Positions 34,205-44,808 of a DNA stretch of 64,000 bases are shown here, one piece after another. Location of the stretch: the NCBI GenBank assembly GCA_963682175.1, contig OY821774.1, positions 47,444,201 through 47,508,200 on the forward strand. The letters are read 5' to 3'. Both the position numbers and the translations under genes were made by a program. Under the pieces are notes generated by a model. That model did no database searches. It saw only the letters and a program-made list of their open reading frames with translations, and had not been told where the DNA came from. The DNA is from Triglochin maritima (Eukaryota; Streptophyta; Magnoliopsida; Alismatales; Juncaginaceae). Each line of letters opens with the position of its first letter. Within the stretch, counting starts at the first letter, position 1.

Positions 34205-35985
34205 AAGGTTATCTCATTACCTCCTTAATTTCATTCATTATTTTCTTGAGCAAAATTCTCTCTCCATAATTCTCCACGAAAATCCCTTAATTCTTAAGTT
34301 TAGTTTTAGTTCTTAAGAGATCATCTTCTCAAGGAAATTAAAGAGGGGTTAGTAATTAGATTCTAAACCCTATCGGAGATCGAGAGACTAGCTTCCCTCT
34401 CTCCGATCTTGTTTAGAGTTTGGTGAATACTCGGAGGCATCCGGCGCGGCGAGAAGCATCCCCAACGTCTCCGAATCTTCAAGAAGTTTTTGAGAACTTT
34501 TAGGTATGAATTTCGGAGCCCTTGTTTGTTTTAATAGAGTTTTGAAACTAGATGTTAAAACAAACTGATGCATGTATGAAATAAATCAAAGAAAATTGTA
34601 ATTGATCCTTATTATACATAAAAATTTCGAATATATATATGTATAATTAAACATGAAATCCTACAGAAACGACAAAGATCGAGAGCCTCCTCTCGTGCCA
34701 CGACTTCCAGACCCACCGCTCCCTCTTCCACTCCTCCTGGTCCCTCTTCCACTCCTCCCTCCACTTCTGGTCCTCTCACCTCCCCCTCCCCCTTCCCTTC
34801 TCCTCTCTCCTCCCTCCAACCCCTCCACTTCATCGACTTCGTCCTCTGCAACGCCTCCTTGATCGCCACTGATCCCCGATTCGACCGCCTTTGCTCTTCC
34901 ATCGTCAAGTATTACTCTTCCATCGTCATGCTCTCTCTCGGCCTCTACAACAAGGTTAGTCTTTTCGGGTTCGGGAAGGAGGTTGGGGTCAAGCATCATT
35001 ATCATACCAACCAGAAAGCGGAGTTGGGATTGCATGATTATGAGGTGGAGTATGAGCTTTACCGCGATTTGGTTCACCGGCCGCAGGCGATCCCCTTTTT
35101 TACTGCCACCGGCTTTAAAGTAAAACCTCCTTCGGTTGTCATCTATAGGTGAGTAATTGTTTGATTGATTGGTTGATTGTTGTGTTGCTTGTTGGTGATC
35201 CAGGGAATTCTAAACAACTTCAATTGTAACTTCTTCATTGATGGAATATGCTCAATCAAGAGGTGTCTCTCATTCTTCTCTTTTATCAATTTCAGTAAAG
35301 CTTTCATCTCTTTCTAAGTAACATACAAAGATAAGAACCATCATAGTTGCCGAAATTGTTTCTTTCCATCAAAATGATGCTGGTTAGACGCGGACCTTAA
35401 CAAACTGGTGTTGGACAAGTGGAGTGATGTGATCAGTAAGTTAAGACATGTCAGAATGGAGCATGTTGAGGAGTAGAGAGAGAAAAAGAGAGAGAACAAG
35501 AGAGTAGAGAGAGAAGAAAAGAGAGAGGAAGAGAACAATATAGAGAGAAGAGATGATGTGTGTAAATAATAAAAATTGTGTTTTTTATTTAATATTAAGG
35601 ATATTTAAATTTTGGAGGGTGTGTTTGTAAATGTACTAACAGAAAAATTAACGAAATGAGATCACAAACAGTCCAAGGGCATGCAAGCAATAATATTTCA
35701 AATATAGGTATACCCAAGTGAATAGTGAAAATGATGGAGTATTTCAGTCATTGTGTACCTTTTAAGGTATATCCAAGCAAATCACCCTTAAATTAAGGTT
35801 TGTATCGAAACCTATAATTGACGAGCCGTACTTGGCAAGTATCAGCAATCCTATAATTGACATGACGTATTGTTCTTGGATATGGGGTGCTGGATGTTTC
35901 TCAAGAGTTCCTGGCTATCTTTTAAGTCGTACTTGGCAAGTATTTTATCAACTAAATAACCCATCACCATGTCTAACAAGTAATT

Positions 35986-36222
35986 TATTGAAGATTACAA
36001 CGGTAATCACAACGGTCATCACATTAAACACATCTCCTCGGCATTCATCAAACATTCAAGACACATCCCCTCGTATGCATACAACACAACGGGAAAACAA
36101 AACAACATGTATATATACGTTGGTTTCAAATGTAAACAAAAATAATTAGAGAATCAATAATCAAACAACAAGTGTTTTTTTTCTTCTTCTTCTTCCTCAA
36201 ATTCGTCCTCAAAAATTCTACA
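35986..36222 (+). repeat. 5' LTR of the second Copia element
   Basis: 237 bp from tattgaagattacaacgg to aattctaca, directly followed by the primer-binding site and preceded by taatt. Confidence 0.92.
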
Positions 36223-36379
36223 TGGTATCAGAGCATCTTTGATATGACCTCAGATTCCCCAAGGGTCATCACCGGTCTTCTCCTCCCTGAGGGGGTTGAA
36301 GGCGGAAAAAAACAACCAACCAACATCCAAACCCTCAAAATCCACAAAAAACCCCGACCCGAAAAAACCCCACCAAACC

Positions 36380-39300
36380 ATGTCGGGAAACCACCACGAA
36401 AACCCTTCCCGTTTAGTTTCTACTCTACTCAATGGGACAAATTACCTGTCCTGGGCTCGGGCGGTGTCCCTCTCCCTCAGCGGCAGGGGGAAAATTGACC
36501 ACATCACTGGAACCGCGAGAAAACCAGAAGGACCAGAAACGGAGGCCAAACAGGAAGAATGGCAGACCTCCGATCACTTGGTTATGTCATGGATAATCGC
36601 ATCCATGCAACCGCAGATAGGGGAGATCTTCCTCTACAAAGACAGCGGCAAAGAACTTTGGGACGCTGTTCAAGAGCACTACGGTAAGGCGCGAGACTTT
36701 GCACACATCTTCAGAATCAAACAAGAAATAGCGCAATCAAGACAAAACCACAAAGGCGTCACTGAGTACCTCGGTACTCTCAGAAAAGCATGGGACGAGT
36801 TGGGGGTATACGAACCACCGACAACCGACGCACAGATAATCGGAAAAAGAACCGAACAAGACCGGATCTACCAGTTTCTGGTAGGTCTAGACCCATCCTT
36901 TGAAAACATCAGGAGTCAGGTGCTTATGGCCCCCGAACTACCGCTGCTTGCTTCTGTCATCGCCATGATCCTTCGCGAGGAATCGCGACGAAGGACCACA
37001 ACTCCTTCACAAAACCAACCAACAACTGAAGCAGAAATCAGGCGTTTTTCACCGGAAGGTCACAAAACCAACATCAAAGCAACAAAAAACGGTATGGAAA
37101 TCGGAAAGATGAACACTGCGAAAACTGCAAAAAAACCGGACATAGCAAAAATAGTTGTTGGTTTCTCCATCCGCACCTCCAACCACCAAAAGACAACGAC
37201 AGAAGAGGAGGAGGAGATGGGAGAGGCATATCTCATAGCACTGGGGGATCATCGGGCGGGAGCGGCTACATCGCCACCACTGATGGCAGCGGCAGCCACT
37301 CGACCATCCCTAACCCTAACCTCTTTTTTCTCTCACAGGAACCACATGGAATGTCAGCAGTCGGGTCGGGAGGGTTATATACTCCAACAGATCCGACTCG
37401 CGCAATTGGATCAGCTCCGAATCCGGGTAACAGAGAAAATGTTTTCTCTCCACAACAGGCGAATCCAGCCAACATGGGCCTAGTGGGCTCCGAAGAAAAC
37501 ATCCACTACCTTATAAACAAGTTAAATGCCATTTTGCAAACCAGACCTTCAACTTCAGGTAACTTCGCAGGTATGGTAAAAACTCTTGAAAATCATATTT
37601 TAGCCCTTCAGTCTAAAAAAAATGAAAGTGATGTATGGATTATTGATTCTGGTGCCACCGATCACATGACGGGCAATCCTAACTTATTGCTAGATCTTAA
37701 AAGGAACTTATCCATACTGAATAAATTTGTTAGTGTGTCTAATGGAAATCAAGTAGAAATAGAAGGAATAGGAAATATAAAATTATTAGATCAGATTGCA
37801 AAAAATGTTTTGTATGTGCCTTCGTTTGAATCTAACTTGTTATCTGTTGCAAAAATCACCAAATAACTAAATTGTAATATCATTTTCTCACCCAATGATG
37901 TATTTCAGGATCGTACCTCAGGGAAGACGATTGGTAGAGGAAAACTCGCCAATAACCTTTACATTCTAGACAAAAACAAACAGGCATTGCATGTAGGCAA
38001 TTTATCCAAACATGAGTTATGGCATAAAAGGATGTGACATTGAAAACGCTTTTTCCATCTATTAAGTCTGATTTATTTTGTGATGTATGTAGTTTTTCCA
38101 AACAAACTCGATTGCCATTTCATTTATCATCCATTAAAACAGGACACTCATTAGAACTAATACATTCCGATATCTGGGGACCGACCCCAACTGAATCCTA
38201 TAACGGGTTCAAATATTTTATCACCTTTATTGATGATTTTTCTCGTACTACATGGATTTATTTATTAAAATCAAAATCAGAAGTCTTTAATACGTTTTGT
38301 ATTTTTACGAGTTTTGTGGAAAACATGTACGATTTCAAAATTAAAATTTTAAGGTCAGATAACGGTTCTGAATACACCAGTAATATCTTCCAAATTTTTT
38401 TGAAACAAAAAGGAATTTTTCATCAAACCACGTGTGTTAACACTCCTGAACAAAACGGTGTGTCTGAAAGAAAAAATTGTCATCTCTTGAATGTCACACG
38501 AGCGCTACTTTTTCAGAATCACGTTCCAAAAGAATTTTGGTCCGATGCTGTTTTAACCGCTGCTTATCTTATTAACCGACTACCAAGTCCTCGTCTCCAA
38601 AACAAACAACCATTGGAAATCCTGACTGGCCGAAAATTATTACTTGATCACTTACGAGTTTTTGGATGCATTGCCTTTGTTCACAGGAAAAAAGATGACA
38701 AGTTTGATTCTAATTCTCATAAATGTATTTTCTTAGGATATTCCTTTAGAAAAAAAAGGTACAAGTGTTATGACCCAAAAAATTATAAATTATATATCTC
38801 TCGGGATGTACAGTTTGTCGAAAACAGTCTGTTCTTCCGCCCAAGAACTGAAGACAACGGATCTCCAACATCACCAAACTCCAATGACGCACCAATACCC
38901 ATCACCTGCGATCCAGAAATCACCATGGTGACACCCGACCTCCAAGAAGAAGACAATGAAGAACCACACAACAACGAAGACGAAAACATTCCAAGAAGAT
39001 CTACCCGAACTACCCGTCCACCAAAATACTTGCACAACTATATCACTTCCCAAGTCACCTACCCTATCCAAAATTACCTGTCATACGAACAAATAAAAAC
39101 TCATCACAAAGTTTTTTTAGGAACTATAGATAATCATATAGAACCTAAAAACTATAATGAAGCCCTAAGAGATCCAAAATGGTGTCAAGCCATGAAAGAA
39201 GAAATACAAGCCCTAGAGACAAACAACACCTGGATTCTAACCACAATCCTAAAGGAGATTAAACCAGTTGGGTGTAAATGGGTATATAAAGTAAAATACA

Positions 39301-40670
39301 ATAGTAACAGAACAATAGAAAGGTACAAGGCAAGACTGGTAGCAAAAGGATACACACAAACCTATGGCCTAGATTACCTAGAAACTTTTGCTCCTGTAGC
39401 TAAAATGAACACAGTTCGTGTCCTTCTCTCCATCGCCGTAAATAAAAATTGGAAACTCTATCTAATGGATGTGAAAAATGCCTTTCTTCAAGGAAACCTC
39501 GAAGAAGAGGTATATATGATCCCTCCACCAGGTTACACATCTACGAACAAGGTATGCAAACTCAACAAAGCTATCTACGGGTTAAAACAATCTCCTCGTG
39601 CTTGGTATGCCAAACTTAGCCACTGTCTTATTTCTTACGATTTTTATAAATCTTCCGCTGATGCATCCATGTTCACCAAACATCATCAAAACACCACTAC
39701 CATAATCTTAGTCTATGTAGACGATATCATAATCACTGGAGATAGCGACCATGAGATCAACCAAATTAAACAACACTTAAAAGCAAAATTTGATATTAAA
39801 GACCTAGGACATTTAAAATATTTTCTCGGCATAGAAATTGCATATTCACAAAGAGGGTTGTTTTTATCACAAAGAAAGTATGCCCTCGACCTCTTAAAAG
39901 AGACAGAAAAACTTGGGGCTAAACCAACAAATACACCCATAGAAACTAAACTAAGGGTAAACACTACTGAAGGAGAACCTATAAAAGATATTCAACAATA
40001 TCAGAGACTTGTTGGAAAACTCATATACCTCACTGTCACAAGACCTGACATAACCTATAATGTTAGCATTATCAGCCAATTTATGCATTCACCTAGAACT
40101 CCTCACTTAGATATAATCACTAGGATACTTAGATACATTAAGAAAACTCCAGGACAATGATTATGGATGAAAAACAACAACTCTAACTCAATAATTGGTT
40201 TTTCTAATGCAGATTGGGCAGGCAACCACGATCGAAAATCCACTACGGGTTTCTGCACATTTGTTGGCGGAAACCTGGTGACCTGGCGAAGCAAGAAACA
40301 AAATGTTGTTGCCAGGTCCAGTGCTGAGGCAGAATACCGGGTCATGGCATCCACTACTAGCGAGCTCATCTGGCTTAGGCAATTACTGCTCGACATGGGG
40401 CAACCTTACCATCTCCCTATAAAAATGTTCTGTGATAACAATGCAGCTCGACACATAGCTCAAAATCCTGTCTTCCACGAAAAAACCAAACATATTGAAG
40501 TCGACTGCCACTTCATCCGTGAAAAGATTCAGGCAAAGGAAATCGAGGTTCCCTATGTTCCCAGCAAAGATCAACTCGCCGATATCTTCACCAAAGCACT
40601 CGATCAGCCACAAGCAAACTCTATCATATCCAAGTTGGGTCTCTTCAACTTATTTCAGGACCCAACTTGA
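36380..40670 (+). pseudogene. Defective Copia gag-pol
   Basis: Starts with the gag domain (ATG 36380), followed by a CCHC knuckle (CENCKKTGHSKNSC, about 37117-37158) and protease DSGATDHMTG (about 37644-37673). The integrase has its D-D-E residues in HSDIWGP, RSDNGSEY and EQNGVSERKN. Reverse transcriptase carries YVDD at 39713-39724, and RNase H spans 40190-40650. Breaks: a frame change near 37035, before the zinc knuckle; a TAA stop at 37864-37866 after the protease; a small deletion with frame change near 38030 in the GAG-pre-integrase region; and a TGA at 40158-40160 between reverse transcriptase and RNase H. The long frame 38034-40160 is otherwise intact. Confidence 0.92.
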
Positions 40671-40676
40671 GGGGCG

Positions 40677-40908
40677 TATTGAAGATTACAACGGTAATCA
40701 CAACGGTCATCACATTAAACACATCTCCTCGGCATTCATCAAACATTCAAGACACATCCCCTCGTATGCATACAACACAACGGGAAAACAAAACAACATG
40801 TATATATACGTTGGTTTCAAATGTAAACAAAAATAATTAGAGAATCAATAATCAAACAAGTGTTTTTTTTTCTTCTTATTCCTCAAATTCGTCCTAAAAA
40901 ATTCTACA
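40677..40908 (+). repeat. 3' LTR of the second Copia element
   Basis: 232 bp, nearly identical to 35986-36222 apart from small indels in the tail, followed by the taatt duplication. Confidence 0.92.
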
Positions 40909-40913
40909 TAATT

Positions 40914-43900
40914 ACTTTAAAAAAAACAGATGAATGAAAAACATGAGAAAATGTGACCATATATGAGACAAGACCAATCAAATATAGTTTAAAATTACAC
41001 TAGTAGATTCCTAGAGAAATGGGATTTATAAAATTGTATGTATTTCAAGTAGGGAAGCTATTGGTCTCATAAGCAAGAATACATACATCTTCGTTACGTA
41101 GTTTTAAGACTTTACCTACAAATAATAATTCTTTTATAAACACCGAGAATAAAATGAGTCACTGCATTAAACAAAGAAAAGTGGCCATCTTGACGTAGAC
41201 ATATGAAGAAGCCTTGATCAATTCCGTGGCACGGAAACAAAAACAAAATTCTGAGCATAGATTTGGACTCCGTACCATCTGGAAACTCATGTCAGCCGTT
41301 GTTGTTGCGTATTTCACTTTCCCATTTCAAAATTTATAAACATATAAAACAGCACATTGAATGATGAAACGAGTTATCAAAAGAGGATGATAAGTTGAAA
41401 GTAGCGGTGAGAAGTCAAAGGTGGTGTCTAGTAAGTGTATTCTGACGTGAAAATCCACATTCATTCATGATTCTGGATTGTAATTATTATTGTTACTACT
41501 TTTTCCAAACATTTACGTGGGTAGGCTAGGCTGTGCATGTCAACTTCATCTCCTTTTAATTATGAAGCTTCAGGAAGATTATAACAAGGATCGTGTGATG
41601 TAGAACTTATAGGGGCTTAAATATTATCTATACTTCCTCAAACACCTGCCGCTTATCTAATCTAACAGTGCAGAATTCACAAATAAATAAATAATGTAGT
41701 TCCATAAACACTTGGTGTTTGACAAAAGACTACAGTGTCATCTTCAACCAATATGCATCCTACACACTATGTACTAATAAGTAGTAACATATGGTTACTC
41801 TATATACGAAAATTGTCATTGATCCATGTGTGCTGAGAAAAATTCTGAAAATTTTGCAGAAGCTGTTCAAGCAAGCTAAAAGCTAAAAACGAAAAGGCAA
41901 AACAAACCCATGAAGCTTTCTTCACAGAAATATAGCTAGTTGATTTATTGTTGAAAACACAAGCTGCTGAATACATGATACGTACAAACCATTGGCAGTA
42001 GACAAGGATTTACGTATGGAAAACTAATAAGGTACTAATGTATGTATACATATTGAGCACAACTTCAATATAGAATATAAGATTTAAGAAAATGGATGAC
42101 TCTGTAATGAACTTGTGATTAAAACTAATCGTCCCATTTCAAAACAGCCAGCCCATGGGAACACAATCCAAAGTTAATCTCTTTAGCTGCAGACCACTCA
42201 TTCAGATGGAAAAGAGACTGCATGACCAAGTTGAAGATATAGCATACAAAGACAAAAGCTGAGCAGAGCATACAAAGACAAAGTAATTAAAAACATAAAA
42301 CATGTTCTCAAACAGCTGGGTCCTCATTCCTATGATGCAAGTGGGATAACATTTCTCCGTACGTATCTGACGGAAGCATATATCAGCAACATAATCTACG
42401 GATGTTGTTGCCCACAGCTTATCAGAAGAAAAGAGAAGGTATTTTCTTTCCTCCAACCAACCGTGTAAGGTGACCACTCTGATCACAAAAGACATTCTAA
42501 CTAAGCTGGTAAAGTTAGTGGGGAGACCACTGAGATCAGCAGCTGCCACTAAATGCAACTTTGTGTTTCTGGGTAGGTATTGCTAAACAGTGGCTGGATC
42601 ATGTGTTGTTATTTGGTACTATAGCATGAGACCACCAATTCCTGTCCCCAGAGAATGCCTAATACCTAAACTAACATTTCTCTAGAATAGGCATAATGAA
42701 AGGAAACAATTCCAATAGTTGTTTCATTTCACACTAAGATGGGTTTTTGCCATAGAAAAATCTATAAGATAATGAGTAAAACTTCAAGATAGGATCACAA
42801 TATCATATTAAGAATCCAATAAGAAACCTAAGTAACATTTAACTGATTAAGGGGAACCATGCTAATAGTTTCTCTTGTGAAAGATAAGCTCCACTCAACA
42901 TTAGTGTGGCTTTCATTATAAATCTAGTATATAATATAAATAACAGATGATCCATATTATGTTGCCTTTTTTATTGGTATATTATGTGGTAATTGTCTAC
43001 CAATATTTTGCAGTTGAAGTGGTTTTCGGTTTATGGGTGGATTTCTGAACTTCTGGTACGCTCTATATGTGTGCTTTTGTCTGTATGTTTTGGAGTTTTA
43101 TGGAGGATATGAAGTTCGCAGATTTCAATACTCACCATTTCAAACAACGATATTGATGTCCAATGTTTCTGGACAAACATAAAAGCTTAAATATGTGTGC
43201 ATTACATCATTTAGTAATCCCCAGTTGAACCTCAATTAGTGTTTCTATACATGAATCTGACCTTGTTTGCATCTACTTGAAGGATTGGCGTGTAATTTGG
43301 TCAGATCCACATCGCCATATGAAATTTCTACTAGCAATTATTCCCAAAATCTAATTCAGATGACATCCCAAATCCAAGAACAAGAATAGGGAACATTTTA
43401 TTTCCAAAAGGAGAGTGATACTACCAATTGATAGGTTTACATTGCCATGTCTTTGAGGCACAAAAATCAACAGAATGAAGCCACTTCCTATATCATGATG
43501 CCCACAATCATCTTAATTCCTATGCCTCTAGAAAGTATATTCTAAAATTTATTAGATGTTGATTTTAGTTATTCAAAAATATAGTCTCACTCTACTAGAT
43601 ATCAATAAAGCTTGACATTTTATAATAGAGTTTGATTCACTATCCTCTACCTTAGTTTGAGTCATGTTAAGGTGGCCGACCAACTAATTTTTCACATAGT
43701 ATCAGAACGAGCCGATCAACCTTCGGAGACCCACTTCAGTCCATATTATCGATGTGTACAAAGGAAATAATTCCAGTTATATGTACGGAGGAGTATTAGA
43801 AAAGAAAATCATACATTACTAAACCCTAAAAATGTGCCCACAAGTGAAGCATATACCCATCTTGCTTGTTAGGATCACTATAGAAGGATATCTATAAACC

Positions 43901-44808
43901 CAAGGTGTTGTACATCATTTGGGATTGGGAAATTCAAAATTTGGTTACGCCTTTTGAATTCCCAAATGTGGTGAGGTTAGGGAGGTAGTGAGTTCCACAT
44001 GATATTTGTAACTACATTTCAGAAGTAGCAAGAGATCCTTAATAAGCTAAATAGGATGTGAGAAGTTGAAATACACTCCCAAAGATCCACAAACAAATAC
44101 AACTCTTAGAAGTTGGTCATGAATATAATGCCAGTCGATAATGTCATAACTAATGTATAAAATGAAGCCAAAATAAAGAACTAAGTATTATTTTTCTTTT
44201 AGAAAGCCGGGGAATTTGACTAGGCCTATCTAATTATGGTCCTTTTTATATTTGTCTTGTCCAACAGTCCAACACCTCTACCCAAGTACTTAAGTACAAT
44301 GTAATTGACTCAACTCTCTTGCCTATTGAAATAAATAAAAAAACATTTTGCAATTCGAGACTATCTTTTGCAACTAACTGCCATAATTTAGGCGCGTAAT
44401 ATTAGGCTCCACCTCTCGTATATTGATATTGATTTTCTTATTTGAGCAACATGGGACTATATTTTCCAACATTTTTAACTGATGCATGCCTTTTTTAGGG
44501 TAAATTGAAGAAGGTTAAAATTGCAAATATGATTCCGTGTGTAGAATATCAAAATATAAGTTCCTCTGGCCGAGCATCTCTTTAGAGACATTTTTATTTT
44601 AAATCTGAAGTGCAACATTTTACATGGAACAATAGTTAATGAAAGATCAAATCATGGCTATAGATTTTAGCTAATAGAAGTATGGTCAATTGAAGACATT
44701 AAAGAGGCACAATAGGAAACGTGAAAGTGTTTGTTTAAAGTACATGAAATAAACAGAATTTGAATAAAGTTCGAGAATATTTCTGTTCTGTACAGTTGAA
44801 ACCTGTTC
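40914..44808. other. Intergenic region with no recognised gene
   Basis: AT-rich. The open frame at 42202-42558 (minus) has no recognisable domain or start context. Around 43685-43730 'cacatagtatcagaacgagcc' looks like a decayed Copia primer-binding region, hinting at old LTR debris. The last 150 bases or so before 44809 should be the 3' UTR of the amidase gene. Confidence 0.5.

Larger units (their letters stand above)
32636..34665 (+). mobile_element. Solo LTR (2.0 kb) splitting the captured GT29 fragment
   Basis: Starts TGAAGGGAATGTG and ends AAATCCTACA, flanked by exact gaaac duplications at 32631-32635 and 34666-34670. It is the same family as 19421-21545 but in plus orientation. A TATA-like ctataaata lies at 34196-34204. 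Removing the element and one duplication joins the captured coding text on both sides in one frame (..PFFTSET-TKIESLL..), which confirms the edges. Confidence 0.92.
32466..35152 (+). pseudogene. Captured GT29 glycosyltransferase fragment (GALT29A / sialyltransferase-like)
   Basis: The C-terminal part (about 34820-35152, stop at 35150-35152) is clear. It reads LIATDPRFDRLCSSIVKYY, then a sialyl-motif-S-like VSLFGFGK, then the motif III/VS block KHHYHTNQKAELGLHDYEVEYELYRDL (cited in part), ending VVIYR. From memory of Arabidopsis GALT29A, a segment of a few dozen residues between IVKYY and the motif S hydrophobic stretch is missing. The N-terminal part upstream of the solo LTR holds a hydrophobic anchor (LLLAIFIVLLLL) and a VILNSTLL stretch, but no start codon was found in frame. 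The middle is CT-rich and frame-shifted relative to the C-terminal frame. A 2-kb solo LTR splits the two parts. Family role: Golgi galactosyl/sialyltransferase-like enzyme. This copy should be dead. Confidence 0.75.
32139..35790. mobile_element. Mutator-like element carrying a captured gene fragment (Pack-MULE)
   Basis: Terminal inverted repeats of about 320 bp: 32139-32465 and 35470-35790 (tagggtgatttgcttgggta on the left; taagggtgatttgcttggat read from the right). They stay alignable through the TTAAATGTCCTT-type and CT-rich zones. Flanks are aattaaagt (32130-32138) and aattaaggt (35791-35799), a 9-bp duplication with one mismatch, the size expected of Mutator elements. Without the 2-kb nested solo LTR the element is about 1.6 kb. 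It has no transposase; its cargo is a GT29-like gene fragment. Confidence 0.82.
35986..40908 (+). mobile_element. Second Ty1/Copia LTR retrotransposon
   Basis: 4923 bp with a taatt target duplication at 35981-35985 and 40909-40913. LTRs are 35986-36222 and 40677-40908, and differ by a few small indels and substitutions, so the insertion is recent. The duplication fits only if the LTR starts TATTGAAG, not TGAAG, giving unusual TA...CA ends. The primer-binding site is at 36223 (tggtatcagagc, initiator-tRNA-Met type) and the polypurine tract at about 40664-40676. Gag and pol are close in sequence to those of the element at 18062-25029, but the LTRs are different. Confidence 0.94.

Noticed and set aside
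34612..35077. Two minus-strand open frames rich in Gly, Arg and Glu
   Set aside because: Antisense shadows of the CT-rich captured GT29 sequence.
42202..42558. Minus-strand open frame of 118 codons
   Set aside because: No domain, no neighbouring exons and no promoter context.
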